Counted from the first letter of the stretch, positions 1 through 9,149 are shown. The stretch is 64,000 bases of DNA from Persicobacter diffluens (GCF_036244895.1 NZ_BQKE01000002.1:1454631-1518630); one strand, 5' to 3'. Notes: a model not told the origin generated them from the letters alone. Numbers and translations: made by a program.

Positions 1-179
1 AAATTAGCGTTATTTATTACGCATTAATTTAGGGATGATTATTGATAAATATTTCCAATAATTTATCCTGCCTGCCCATTCCTAACCCCGTTAATAATGA
101 TTAATTTTTTTCTTAAATAGTGGAATCGTATATCGTCTTTAATTTTCTAAAAAGCATAGACTAGCTATTCCTCATTTGA

Positions 180-680
180 TCATTGTTTCGTGAAAAATTC
201 CATATCCTCTCCTCTGGATCTAGCCTCTTTTACCTCGGCTTGTAAATTTTCAGGTAAAGTGTCCATTGGCATCATGTATCCATCAATCATCACGAAATCG
301 TTAAAAGGGTTTTGTGCTTCCATTTGAGCAGTTGAAAATTCCGGATCAAATTGCCTCATCTTAAACATTTCTTTTATTTGTTTAGATTTGGTGGAAACGG
401 TGGAGCTTTTAGTTCCGAAGAATTCATGGATTTGATCGGCAGTAACATAAGGCTCGGAGGATTTGTCAAACAGGAAATTGACGAAGCCAATGGCATTGAC
501 CACTGCGGCACCCCATATTTCCAATTTTCCTCTTTTAAAAGGAACCTCTCTTTTTCGACCCATTTTTTTAATTAACTTTTCGCATAGTTGAGCATAATCC
601 TCATTCAGCTTCTCTGTGCAAAAAGTTCGGGTCATTTCAATGAGTTGTGCTTCTTTTTGTTTTATTTCTTCCTTGTTCAT
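180..680 (-). CDS. DUF6398 domain-containing protein
   Basis: This 166-residue soluble protein matches, by my recollection, the DUF6398 family, whose function is unknown. The helical N-terminal part (about residues 15-125) carries the family-like run IWGAAVVNAIGFVNFLFD, followed by a basic stretch resembling a helix-turn-helix (TADQIHEFFGTKSSTVSTKS, about 80-99) that could bind DNA. The C-terminal ~40 residues are acidic and low in structure. No signal peptide or membrane segment is present. It is transcribed away from the condensin-like operon that begins at 1017, so it is a neighbour and not a member of that operon. The ATG at 680 follows an A/T-rich leader. The family call is moderate; the DNA-binding idea is inference. 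Confidence 0.75.
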   Translation of the reverse strand: MNKEEIKQKEAQLIEMTRTFCTEKLNEDYAQLCEKLIKKMGRKREVPFKRGKLEIWGAAVVNAIGFVNFLFDKSSEPYVTADQIHEFFGTKSSTVSTKSKQIKEMFKMRQFDPEFSTAQMEAQNPFNDFVMIDGYMMPMDTLPENLQAEVKEARSRGEDMEFFTKQ

Positions 681-1016
681 TTACGGTGATTTTTGAGCGC
701 TGATTTTTTTTCAAAAATAGGTATTCTGGAGAAAAAGGGAAGGATTTTATAAATTATCATTTCGGATATCGTTTAACACCGTTTTTTGAAGGCAGGCCAG
801 GTGATTTGTAGGGACTATTGGAAGAATCAATTGCGATTTTATTCGGGTGGTAGGGAAGATGAATTTTCCCGAGGTTTTTCGCTGGTACCCTATTAAATTA
901 GTGACTTTAATAAAAAAAATGATACCAAAGATGGGCAATTTGAGTGGGGCTAAATAAAAAGCCTGCATGCTTGATGTTGCTCTTCGGGTATTAGCGTGGA
1001 CTTTTTTGTAAGTAAT
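681..1016. other. Intergenic, divergent promoter region
   Basis: About 335 bp separate the divergent DUF6398 gene and the condensin-like operon. A short inverted repeat (GGGAAGATGAATTTTCCC, near 854-871) is present, but I see no clear TTG/TAnnTTTG promoter pair and no convincing gene. It must hold the promoters of both transcription units. Confidence 0.5.
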
Positions 1017-2216
1017 ATGGAAGGATTTTCGTCAGTTAAGGAGGTGATTGGGATATTAAACTCCTCCCAACATCTTTTGCATGAGATGTTTAGTAAGCGA
1101 AATGATGTGAGTTTTCGCTTTGATCATGCATTGGAGTTGATGGATGAGGATAAACTCAATCTACTATTGTCCAGAGGGGTAATTGATCGTTCCGGACAGT
1201 ATCTGACCATTTCTGATGATATTTTACTTTTTCTGGAGACGGTATTAGGGGCTTCGGAAGAAGTAAATACGGCCTTTATTCATGATCAGATTGCGAATTT
1301 GAAGCAGAATATTAAGTACTTTATTCAGGAGGAAAAAAGTGCAGGAAAAGCCAAATATCTGAATAAAGCCAAGCAAACATTAAAACGCATCGGGAAGAGT
1401 TGTCACCGCTCTGTACTGGATGTAGGGCGAAATGTGGAACAGGTTTTTAAAACGGAACCTAATTTTTCCTTAAAAAAGGAAAAGCTCTCTTATTTTGACC
1501 AAAAGAGTCAGGACATCAGAGAGCTGATCGCCCAGACGGAGCAACTATTGAAGGAGGAGCATTTGTTTTTCAAATCTGCCCTGGATGATGAACTGGCCGA
1601 TGTGTTGATTGATCTGAAGATAAAATTGCAGGAGAGTCAGCACAATCTGATTGAATTGCAACGGCAGATTATTGATTATTTGAATCAGGTAAAGATCCAA
1701 ACAGATATCTACCGCAAATTGGATCAGTTAAAAGCGTTTAAAGATAATCTGGTTTTGGAGGGGCAGACGAATATCCGGGAAGTCTTGCAGGGGAGTCATG
1801 ATGTAATCTTTGAGCCTAAATCCGGATTTCGATTGAAATTAGGACTTTCCCAACTGGAGGAAGATGGTGTGTATGATCTCATTAAGACCATACATGAAAG
1901 AGGAAGAGCGGGCAAGAAGCGTAAAATGGATCTGGCTCCTGCTTTAAGTCCGGAGGATCTGGAGCAGTCTGCCGCACAGGAACTTTTTATTGACATTGCT
2001 GCTCTTAAGAATAATTTTATGGCCTCCGGTCAGCATCTTTTTGCCTTTATCCAACAATATGAATTTCCACGCAAAGTAGACTTTGAAGAGCAGGTTTTAT
2101 TGTACTGTCAGGTCATTTCCATGTACGGAGAAGAACTCTCTTTCAGCGGGGCTTACGGCGAAGCCCATTCCACTGAATACGCCATTGTTTACCCCAAAGC
2201 GAATGAAGCAATATGA
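1017..2216 (+). CDS. jetA: MukF/MksF-like kleisin subunit (JetA-type)
   Basis: First gene of a four-gene operon and probable kleisin of a bacterial condensin, linking the two heads of the downstream SMC-like ATPase. I chose the ATG at 1017 (399 residues); an in-frame GTG at 996 would add seven residues. The N-terminus looks like a small winged-helix region (residues about 10-80), followed by long amphipathic helices (about 80-250) as in MukF/MksF middle domains, and a C-terminal folded part (about 330-395) that would contact the SMC head. The stop overlaps the next ATG (ATGA, 2213-2216), implying translational coupling. By sequence alone it is too diverged for me to assign; the call rests on gene order, length and its JetC and JetD neighbours. 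Confidence 0.7.
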   Translation: MEGFSSVKEVIGILNSSQHLLHEMFSKRNDVSFRFDHALELMDEDKLNLLLSRGVIDRSGQYLTISDDILLFLETVLGASEEVNTAFIHDQIANLKQNIKYFIQEEKSAGKAKYLNKAKQTLKRIGKSCHRSVLDVGRNVEQVFKTEPNFSLKKEKLSYFDQKSQDIRELIAQTEQLLKEEHLFFKSALDDELADVLIDLKIKLQESQHNLIELQRQIIDYLNQVKIQTDIYRKLDQLKAFKDNLVLEGQTNIREVLQGSHDVIFEPKSGFRLKLGLSQLEEDGVYDLIKTIHERGRAGKKRKMDLAPALSPEDLEQSAAQELFIDIAALKNNFMASGQHLFAFIQQYEFPRKVDFEEQVLLYCQVISMYGEELSFSGAYGEAHSTEYAIVYPKANEAI

Positions 2217-2755
2217 AATATAAAGCCATAATTTTTGAGCGCCTTTCCAAAGGAAAATTTATCAATTCCAATTTAAAGTCAGACCGACCACTTTTTGACT
2301 TTGTGGAGGAACATTTTGAAAGCCTTTTTCAGGATTTTGAAGAACTGAACTTTGTTTTACAACGGGGAGATGGTTTCTATTATTTTTCCCGTACGGAAAG
2401 CAAAGCTACTTTGGAGCGTAAACTGAAAACCGCTTTTAAATGGATTGACTATATGGATTTTTTTAAAACCTATAATAGTTCTTTTTCTGCTGGTATAAGA
2501 TTTTCAATTACTGGAATATCAGGTGAAATGAAGGTAAACACGGCCTTGAAGGAAAAGCTGAGAGCTTTACATAAAGGCAGTAAGCTGGAAAGTGAGTTGG
2601 AAATGCTCACAAAAATGGTGGATGCCCTGGAGGCGGAGGGCTTTATTGTGTTGGAGGATGCCTATGAATCCACCTATCGCGTTTTGTCTTCCTGGTCTTA
2701 TCTGGAAGAGTTGATTTTAAAGATTGATATTACAGAAGATTTACATACCTCATGA
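2213..2755 (+). CDS. jetB: MukE/MksE-like winged-helix subunit (JetB-type)
   Basis: This 180-residue protein is the likely MukE/JetB (KITE) subunit that binds the kleisin and DNA. Two winged-helix-like halves are suggested: residues about 1-90, ending in LERKLKTAFKWIDYMDFF, and about 120-175, with a short helix pair and the beta-wing-like GFIVLEDAYESTYRVLSSW. Its length is in the usual range for MksE/JetB (about 180-220). It overlaps both neighbours by 4 bp (ATGA at 2213-2216 and 2752-2755), so the three condensin proteins should be made in a fixed ratio. The role is inferred mainly from its position between the kleisin-like and SMC-like genes. Confidence 0.7.
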   Translation: MKYKAIIFERLSKGKFINSNLKSDRPLFDFVEEHFESLFQDFEELNFVLQRGDGFYYFSRTESKATLERKLKTAFKWIDYMDFFKTYNSSFSAGIRFSITGISGEMKVNTALKEKLRALHKGSKLESELEMLTKMVDALEAEGFIVLEDAYESTYRVLSSWSYLEELILKIDITEDLHTS

Positions 2756-5700
2756 GATACCTAAGTAAAGTAATTTTTATCAATAGTGCTTCTGTCAAAT
2801 TTTCATCCGTGGAATTGGATGGTAATGTTCATTTTATTGGGACTCAGGGAGTGGGGAAAAGTACGCTATTGAGGGCTATTTTATATTTTTATAATGTGAA
2901 CGGCCGGGGTTTAGGGATACCTACCGGGCCGACCAATAAGTCTTTTTTAGATTGGTACTTGCCCTATGGTAACTCCTATTTGGTCTATGAGGTAAAGAAG
3001 GAGACGGGCACCTATTGTGTGATGGCTTTCAGGCACCGGTCCGGAATTTCTTTTCGATTCCTGGATGCTCCTTTTCAGCAGTCACTCTTTATGGATACGC
3101 TGGGACAGGTACACGAAAGCTGGGATCAAATTCATAAGGCCTTGTTGGAACATCAGGTGAGTTATTCCAATATTGTGGCGCAGAATGACCACTTCCGGGA
3201 TATCATTTATGGCAATGGCAAACAGCCGGTTTCTTTTAAGAAATATGCCATTATGGAATCTCGTAAGTATGGAAATATTCCCAAGACGATTCAATCCATT
3301 TTTTTAAATGCCAAGCTGGATGCGGATTTCATCAAAAAGACGATTATATCCTCTTTGGACAGTGATGAAATGCAAATCGATTTGGTGGTCTATAAAAAGC
3401 ATTTGGAGGACTTTGACCAACAAATGAAGGATATTAAGGGCTTTAAATCCTCCCGCTGTGAAACGATTTCTAAGAAAATTGAAGAGCAAAGGAAGGAGTA
3501 CTCGCATCGCTTGCGTGGCATAGAAGAAAGTACGGTAAAGATTCAGCGACTTTATAAAACATACAGAGAGCAGGAACCTCTACAAAAAAAATTACTGGAG
3601 GAACAAAGGCAGCAAAATCGGAATTTACTGGAAGATATTCAACAATTGCAGGCCACCTATACCCGGCAGCGCCGGGAATTGGATGGGCAATTGGGAGGAA
3701 TACAAAAGGATATCGCCAGGGCGAAGCAATTGCAAAAGGATTACCAAAGCAGAGGAATAGCGACCATAATCAGAGAGGTTGAGGAGGAACCGGCTTTGTT
3801 AGCGGAACAAAAACGCCTGGCCCGAAACCATGCGATTTTATTAGAGCAGTCCTCCGAGATCGCTCAGAAATATGAAAATCTGATTATTGCGGAAAAGCAA
3901 AAATTACAAGCCGTAAAGAATGATTTGGTGGAAAGGGGAAATGCCCTGGATAAGGAGTTGATTGATTTCAGGAAAGAGCAGGCCCATAAAGAAAGACTTG
4001 AAGAAAAAGGAATTAGGGAGGAGCAGGCCGAAAAAGTAGCTTTGCTGGAAGAAAGAATGGAAGGCAGTCAGCTCAATTGGACGGAGCAGCAGGTGGCACT
4101 TGAAGGTCTGAAGCACCAGCTTTTCAGGCGTGAGGAAATCTCTGCCAAGGAGGAGAAGTTGTCGACCTATAAAACCTCCATGGAATCTCATCAGCGCAGT
4201 CTGGGAGATTTAGAGCAGCAGGAGGCCAAACTGAAGGGTGATTTTGAGTTGGAGTTAAAGCAAATGAAGTTTGCTCAGCACCAAAAGGATCAACAATTTC
4301 AAAAACAAATGAAGGAGGCCGGGGAGGCTGTGGCTTTGTGGGAGCATAAATTGTCGGCCTCCAAAGATTCCCTCTATTCCTGGTTGGAGCAAAATAAGCC
4401 GGGCTGGCAATCGGACATCGGGCGAGTGGTGAAAGAGGAGATTTTATTTGCTCAGCAGGTGGAAGCCAGCGTGGATGAGCAGGCAAAAGGCAGCTTATTT
4501 GGCGTGCGCCTGAATTTGGAAAGCTTGCCCAAGGCCGAGATCAGCCTTGCTTATATGCAGCAAGAATTGGCCGAAGCACGTGAAAAATTGCAGGGGTTTT
4601 CAGAAGGGCGTGAGCAGATGCTAAGAGAATTTGAAGCAGAAAAGGTAAAGACCGAAGCCGCTTACCGTAAAAAACTGGCCGACATAAAGGGGCAGCAGGA
4701 TGGTCTGCATTATGAGTTGGAACAATTAAGCAGAAAAGTGCAGTCTACCACGCTGGATTTGCAGGAGCTTCAGGAATTGGCCGTAACCGAAAAGCAAGCG
4801 GCATTATTGAAGCAACAAGAGGTTTTGATGGCGGCAGAGGCGGCCGTATCTTCTTTAAGAGCAGAAAAAGGGCAATTGGAAGCAGCCTTTAAAGCAGCGG
4901 TGGTCAGGCTGCAGGAAAAGTTTGCCCGGGAAGAAGATGCCTTTTTGCAACAACAGGCCTCTGCCCATCAACAGCTAAAGCAGTCACATGTCGAGGCAGA
5001 AGCGGCCTGTGAGCAGCAGATAAATACGGTTAAAGAAGAGCGGGATCTTGCGCTGTTAAATGAAGGAGTGGATACCCAAAAAGTAGGAAAGATTGAACAA
5101 GAGCAACAGCGGATTGAGGAGCAGTTAGAAAATCTGGTGGCTAAAAAGAAAATGGTCATTGAATACCGACAGCATAAAAAGGAATTAATCGACCAGCTAC
5201 CTGAATTGGAACGTGTACAGGAAAGCTGCCAAAAAATGTTGTTGGATGCAGAGCAGGAATATAGTGGGAACAAAAGCAGCCTGGATGTTGCCCTGCAAAA
5301 CTCCAGAGCTCAAGAACAATCCCAAATTAAGGTGTGTGATCATATTGCCCAGGGTATAAGAGATTACCAGCTGAATTTTGAACAGAGTGGTTTGTATCAA
5401 TTTTTATTGCAGGAGGGCTACCTGCAGGACCAGCCAGTATTGAAGGCGGCGGAAGAAGTAAAACGCAAACCGATTGATTGTGAGGTGAAAATGGGTGATA
5501 GTTTGCATTTACTTCGGGAGTTAAATGCCCAGAGGGAAACCGCTTTGGATCGCCTGAAGAAAGGAGGACATCAGTTTTTTACCTGTGTAGATCCGGAGAA
5601 TATTTTTAATTTAAGACAGCCTGATCATGAAATTCAGCATTTACTTGCTTTTGCATTGGAGCTGAAGCAGTTTGTAGAGGAAGAGAAGATCAAAATTTAT

Positions 5701-6453
5701 GAAAAGCGCTCTAGTGATCGGTTTACAGATATTATTAATCTGATTGGTAAGGAAACCGGGGAATTGGTTGACCTGACCGGAAAAGTGCAGCGCATCATTC
5801 AGAAAGTAAACCGGGATTTTACGGAGCGAAATTTTGTAGGAGCGGTGAAAAAAATTGAACTGAAAGTGGAGGATAGCCGGAATCCGCTGGTCGTTTTGTT
5901 AAAGGAAATAAAAGCTTTTAATGATGAATATCAATATGAATTAGGGCCGCTCAACTTATTTTCAAATACTTCGGATAATCATGGGAAAAAGGTCAGTGAG
6001 TTATTGAATAGGCTTACCCGAGCGGTAGGTAATGAAAAGCGGGAGAAGCTGGATCTGTCCGATGCCTTTGAGTTGATGTTCAGGGTGGAGGAAAATCTGA
6101 ATGATACGGGCTGGGTGGAGCGCCTTTCCAGTGTGGGTTCTGACGGAACAGACATTCTGGTAAAGGCCATGGTTTACATCATGCTATTGAATGTTTATAA
6201 AGAAGGGGCATCCAAAAAATTCAAAGATTTTAAACTTCATTGTATGATGGATGAAATTGGTAAGCTTCATCCAAATAATGTCAAGGGGATATTGAAATTT
6301 GCCAATGATCGCAATATTTTGCTCATCAATGGTTCCCCTACCGAAAGTAACCCTTTAAGCTATCGTCATATTTACAGACTGGAAAAGCATCCCCAAACCA
6401 ATCATACGATGGTTACTAAAATTATCAGTAATCAAAATATGATGCAGCTATGA
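2752..6453 (+). CDS. jetC: SMC/MukB-like condensin ATPase (JetC-type)
   Basis: This is a 1,233-residue ABC-type ATPase of the SbcC/MukB/MksB group. Walker A is GTQGVGKST at residues 30-38. A very long glutamine- and glutamate-rich coiled coil runs from about 225 to 890 and is interrupted near 570-600, the probable hinge region. The C-terminal head has a signature-like SSVGSDGT (1126-1133) and the Walker B CMMDE (1164-1168) with the catalytic glutamate. There is no CxxC zinc hook, which argues against SbcC/Rad50 and for MukB/MksB. In Wadjet systems the JetABC condensin extrudes DNA loops and hands small circular plasmids to the JetD nuclease. ATGA overlaps link it to the genes before and after. 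Confidence 0.88.
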   Translation: MRYLSKVIFINSASVKFSSVELDGNVHFIGTQGVGKSTLLRAILYFYNVNGRGLGIPTGPTNKSFLDWYLPYGNSYLVYEVKKETGTYCVMAFRHRSGISFRFLDAPFQQSLFMDTLGQVHESWDQIHKALLEHQVSYSNIVAQNDHFRDIIYGNGKQPVSFKKYAIMESRKYGNIPKTIQSIFLNAKLDADFIKKTIISSLDSDEMQIDLVVYKKHLEDFDQQMKDIKGFKSSRCETISKKIEEQRKEYSHRLRGIEESTVKIQRLYKTYREQEPLQKKLLEEQRQQNRNLLEDIQQLQATYTRQRRELDGQLGGIQKDIARAKQLQKDYQSRGIATIIREVEEEPALLAEQKRLARNHAILLEQSSEIAQKYENLIIAEKQKLQAVKNDLVERGNALDKELIDFRKEQAHKERLEEKGIREEQAEKVALLEERMEGSQLNWTEQQVALEGLKHQLFRREEISAKEEKLSTYKTSMESHQRSLGDLEQQEAKLKGDFELELKQMKFAQHQKDQQFQKQMKEAGEAVALWEHKLSASKDSLYSWLEQNKPGWQSDIGRVVKEEILFAQQVEASVDEQAKGSLFGVRLNLESLPKAEISLAYMQQELAEAREKLQGFSEGREQMLREFEAEKVKTEAAYRKKLADIKGQQDGLHYELEQLSRKVQSTTLDLQELQELAVTEKQAALLKQQEVLMAAEAAVSSLRAEKGQLEAAFKAAVVRLQEKFAREEDAFLQQQASAHQQLKQSHVEAEAACEQQINTVKEERDLALLNEGVDTQKVGKIEQEQQRIEEQLENLVAKKKMVIEYRQHKKELIDQLPELERVQESCQKMLLDAEQEYSGNKSSLDVALQNSRAQEQSQIKVCDHIAQGIRDYQLNFEQSGLYQFLLQEGYLQDQPVLKAAEEVKRKPIDCEVKMGDSLHLLRELNAQRETALDRLKKGGHQFFTCVDPENIFNLRQPDHEIQHLLAFALELKQFVEEEKIKIYEKRSSDRFTDIINLIGKETGELVDLTGKVQRIIQKVNRDFTERNFVGAVKKIELKVEDSRNPLVVLLKEIKAFNDEYQYELGPLNLFSNTSDNHGKKVSELLNRLTRAVGNEKREKLDLSDAFELMFRVEENLNDTGWVERLSSVGSDGTDILVKAMVYIMLLNVYKEGASKKFKDFKLHCMMDEIGKLHPNNVKGILKFANDRNILLINGSPTESNPLSYRHIYRLEKHPQTNHTMVTKIISNQNMMQL

Positions 6454-7304
6454 AAATAAACAAACATCAGGGCCGACTGCTTTTGCAACTACAAGCAGGT
6501 GAGCAGTTGCCCTTCAGTAAGTTTACTGCACCGCTCTGGAAATCATTTTTTGAAGATGGGGTGTTCGTTATCCGTCAGGTAAACCGACGGTCAAAGCAGG
6601 TAAAACTGACTAAGGATTTTCCACTGGCCACTTATTTAAAAAATAAATTCGGAATAGAGGAGTTGGAAGCCTATGTTTTATTGTTGGAAGGGCAAATGGA
6701 GGCCGGGAGCCGCTCCCGGGCCGTTCAGGTGAGTGGGAATTCCAAAGTGCGTGGGCAGCGGACTTTTTTTGGGTTTATGGTGAGTGTGATTGATCCGGTG
6801 AAAGCCCGTTTGAACGGACAGGAGTTAATGCTTCTTCCTACAGAAGGCGCTTTCACTTTTATCTATGATTATGAAGGATTTTCTTTGCCTGAAGATACGG
6901 TAATTGTAGGGGTGGAGAACGCAGAAAATTTTCGTCAGCTGGAAGCGCAAAGATATATGTTTCCTCAAAAGCCCTGTGTTTTTGTGTCCCGATATCCGCA
7001 GAATAAAGATTTTATCAAGTGGATGTCAGTAAGAAATTATTCCTATATTCATTTTGGTGATATTGATTTTGCTGGTTTGAAAATATTTAAATCCGAATAC
7101 TTCCAACATTTAAAAGGACGGGCAAAGTTTTTTATACCGGAAAACCTGGATAACTTATTGATGAAATATGGCAATGCTGGGCTATATGATCGTCAGTTTG
7201 ATCAGTATCAATTAAACGATTTACCGGATTATCTTTTAAAGGCCATGGCGGTTTTGCACCGTCATAAAAAGTGTCTGGAGCAGGAAGTGTTTATTGGTTT
7301 GTGA
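6450..7304 (+). CDS. jetD: Toprim nuclease JetD/MksG-like, short form
   Basis: This 284-residue protein carries a C-terminal Toprim fold like that of topoisomerase VI and JetD/MksG. The key acidic residues are visible: E156 in VIVGVENAEN and D204/D206 in HFGDIDFAGL. In Wadjet the homologous subunit cleaves the plasmid held by the condensin. The N-terminal ~130 residues have basic patches (RQVNRRSKQVKLTK) and would bind DNA or the kleisin. From memory, classical JetD proteins run to about 380 residues with a DUF3322 arm plus DUF2220, so this is a shortened or divergent version. It starts inside the jetC stop (ATGA at 6450-6453) and closes the operon. Nuclease function is inferred from the intact acidic triad. 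Confidence 0.8.
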   Translation: MKINKHQGRLLLQLQAGEQLPFSKFTAPLWKSFFEDGVFVIRQVNRRSKQVKLTKDFPLATYLKNKFGIEELEAYVLLLEGQMEAGSRSRAVQVSGNSKVRGQRTFFGFMVSVIDPVKARLNGQELMLLPTEGAFTFIYDYEGFSLPEDTVIVGVENAENFRQLEAQRYMFPQKPCVFVSRYPQNKDFIKWMSVRNYSYIHFGDIDFAGLKIFKSEYFQHLKGRAKFFIPENLDNLLMKYGNAGLYDRQFDQYQLNDLPDYLLKAMAVLHRHKKCLEQEVFIGL

Positions 7305-7498
7305 TTTAATATGATTTTCCCACCTTCACAGGGATTTTGAATAAGATCATTATTAGTACTGAAAAAATAATTAGCGAAAATTCGTGTAATTGGTGGTTGA
7401 ATCCATTTACTATGATTTATGGATTTTAACAACCTCAAAATTGTCCCAATGGGTGATTGATTTTTTCAACCCAATTTTGAAGCGTAATACCATAAATA

Positions 7499-7526
7499 AA
7501 AAGGCACGAATGATTACGTGCCTTTT
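7499..7526 (+). terminator. Hairpin downstream of the Jet operon
   Basis: A perfect 10-bp stem (AAAAGGCACG, loop AATGATTA, CGTGCCTTTT) lies about 195 bp after the operon stop. It has short A and T tracts on either side, so it could terminate in both directions. Confidence 0.6.
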
Positions 7527-7550
7527 AAAGTGGTAGGGGAACCGATTGAT

Positions 7551-7774
7551 TTAACCCGGCTTATTCATGCTTAAATCCTCGTTTAGCTGTAAGGCGGAAA
7601 AAATGAAGGAATAGTTTCCTATTTCGAGTTTTTTCCAACGAAACAGATGAATGAGGAGAATGCAAGCTTGCTCAAATTTGGGCTAATATAATCCAAAGAA
7701 AATAAGCTTTTAAGACTTGAAAATAAGTCGCTTGCGCTTGGTTAGTAAATTTAGCGGTGAATAATTCGGGTTAA
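7551..7774 (+). repeat. MITE-like element, copy 1 (reference copy)
   Basis: This 224-bp element is used here as the family reference. It begins TTAACCCGGCTTATTCATGC and ends GGTGAATAATTCGGGTTAA, so its ends form an imperfect ~20-bp terminal inverted repeat. Internal hallmarks shared with other copies are TCGTTTAGCTGTAAGGCGG, ATGAAGGAATAGTTTCC, TTTTCCAACGAAACAGATGA, the palindrome GCAAGCTTGC and CAAATTTGGGC. It has no coding capacity. Its right end overlaps the stop codon of the convergent DUF2167 gene (TAA, 7771-7773). TTAA at both ends may be the target duplication. Confidence 0.85.
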
Positions 7775-8694
7775 TTCCCTTTTAGTCTTTTAAATATTCC
7801 GCCAAAAACGGCTACTATGCCAAGGATGATGAATTTACCAAATTTGGCTAAAGCCGCGAAAATTCCGGTTTTGGCCAGTACTTTCCCGGCGATTAGTCCT
7901 CCAATGCCATAAGCTGCTACTTTATCGATGCTATCATCGAATTGATCGTAGCGATAACCATCATTAAAGCTAACAGCGGGCATTAAATAAGGAATCGCTT
8001 TTTGAACGGAGTCCAACTGGTACATGTCCGCCACAAAGTTCATTTTCAGGTATCCATGGCGGCCCAAAGCCAACAGGTTATAATTCAAAAGGTATTCTTC
8101 CTGTCCTTCCGGTAATAAGGATTTCGCCCAATGTAATTTGTGATCGGCCTGATCATAATGTGGTTCGGAGGCCCATCCTATCAATTCCATGGCTCCGTAG
8201 CCATTTTCTTTCAGGAGCTTATTGTATTCTTTAGAATCCTCTTTCATGGTGGCGATGAGTTCGTCATAGTCCAGGTCCTGCGCTTCTTTATCGCTGATAT
8301 ATCCGGAATTGTCGTAGGAGAAAATGACAAAATAGGCACTATCATTAAAAATCTCCACATTGGCCGGAAATAGAATGCCCTGATTTTCTCCCTCCATATT
8401 GCCATATACATCGGTAAGAATATATTTCCCTTGTTCAGGGTTTAAGAATTTGAAGCCTTCAGGAACGGTAAGTGTCGCTACTCCATCGCCCAGGGTAACG
8501 GTGGAGCCTGCATTTTGCCAATTCATAGCGGTTTCTACACTGTCGACCCAAGTATAATACTTTTGGATTTCTAAAAGGTCCGCTTCAGTGAATGTTGCTT
8601 CCTCTTCAGCCGGTTCGTTGTCCAGGGCAAAGCTGATCAATGGGAATCCAAGAAGCAGGAAAAGAAAGGTTGATGTTAGTCTACTTAATATCAT
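7771..8694 (-). CDS. DUF2167 domain membrane protein
   Basis: This 307-residue protein has an N-terminal signal sequence (residues 1-23, cut after ISFA), a large exported domain (about 45-250) and a glycine- and alanine-rich hydrophobic C-terminus (about 255-303) ending in the basic KRLKGN. That architecture and motifs such as LGDGVATLTVPEGFKFL, ELIGWASEPHYDQADHKLHWAK and GRHGYLKMNFVADM identify the DUF2167 family, whose function is unknown. The C-terminal segment probably anchors it in the inner membrane with the body outside the cytoplasm. The stop codon lies within the terminal TTAA of the adjacent repeat element, so the end of the reading frame may have been set by that insertion. Confidence 0.85.
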   Translation of the reverse strand: MILSRLTSTFLFLLLGFPLISFALDNEPAEEEATFTEADLLEIQKYYTWVDSVETAMNWQNAGSTVTLGDGVATLTVPEGFKFLNPEQGKYILTDVYGNMEGENQGILFPANVEIFNDSAYFVIFSYDNSGYISDKEAQDLDYDELIATMKEDSKEYNKLLKENGYGAMELIGWASEPHYDQADHKLHWAKSLLPEGQEEYLLNYNLLALGRHGYLKMNFVADMYQLDSVQKAIPYLMPAVSFNDGYRYDQFDDSIDKVAAYGIGGLIAGKVLAKTGIFAALAKFGKFIILGIVAVFGGIFKRLKGN

Positions 8695-8717
8695 GTTAGT
8701 TTTGGTATAGTATAAAG

Positions 8718-8872
8718 AGCATGTTTAAAAACCCCACCAGCCGATTTCAAATTCAAATTTTTGGAAGTGATCTCAGATATTTCTCAACATTAACGATTTT
8801 GATTCCGAGAAAACCCCCTGTTATTTTTCGAGTACTTCAAATTTTTGTTCTGAATATGGGTTTTTAGCATGC
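8718..8872 (-). repeat. Dispersed ~150-bp repeat, family 2, copy 1
   Basis: Read on the minus strand, this stretch aligns with the copies at 18550-18705 and 28304-28455. Shared landmarks are AAAATTTGA near the start, GTTGAGAAATATCTGA (compare GTGGAGAAATTATCTGA), CTTCCAAAAATTTGAATTTG and the end TTTTTAAACATGC. It is the most diverged copy. It fills most of the DNA upstream of the DUF2167 gene and may carry or displace its promoter. Confidence 0.55.
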
Positions 8873-8938
8873 TTTAAATGGTAAATATAGGATATAATGA
8901 ATTTAATTATATAAAGTTAAGCAAAATTTATACTTTAA

Positions 8939-8989
8939 TGGCTTGTAAGTGGCTTGTAAGTGGCTTGTAAGTGGCTTGTAAGTGGCTTG
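8939..8989 (+). repeat. 11-bp tandem repeat (TGGCTTGTAAG)
   Basis: Four perfect copies of TGGCTTGTAAG are followed by a partial fifth (TGGCTTG). Their perfection suggests recent slippage. The unit length of 11 bp is not a multiple of three and no gene covers it. Confidence 0.9.
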
Positions 8990-9018
8990 GAGTGTGGAAG
9001 TCCTTATACTTTTTATAG

Positions 9019-9149
9019 ATCCCGACTGGCATAGGGATGGAAGCAGCGGCGAAGCCGGTTGTTTGAGCTCCTGCTTGCCGCCTAAAAGCGTAGCGGCCTG
9101 CAAGCAGAGCGAGTGCTGAGAGCCCGCCCACGCTTGCGTGGGATGCTTC
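9019..9149 (+). repeat. Structured GAGCTC/AGAGCGAG element, copy 1
   Basis: This GC-rich 131-bp block stands out from its AT-rich surroundings. It is a chain of hairpins: ATCCC/GGGAT (9019-9038), a GCTTGC...GCAAGC stem around 9082-9110, and CCCACGCTTGCGTGGG (9127-9142). Blocks GGGATGRAAGC, TGTTTGAGCTCCT, AGAGCGAG and AGCCCGCC recur in the same order at 55112-55232. The variable central arm keeps its base pairing in both copies, as expected for a folded RNA or a palindromic mobile repeat. I do not know its name with certainty. Confidence 0.65.

Noticed and set aside
747..968. 73-codon open frame on the minus strand upstream of the condensin operon
   Set aside because: Low-complexity reading, no start context, lies in the divergent promoter region, and no similarity to a known fold.
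4124..4486. 120-codon minus-strand frame inside jetC
   Set aside because: Antisense shadow of the coiled-coil codons; proline-rich composition is an artefact of the complementary strand.
2752..6453. Annotation of the operon's ATPase as SbcC/Rad50
   Set aside because: No CxxC hook in the coiled coil, no SbcD neighbour; a true sbcDC pair is present at 59327-64000.
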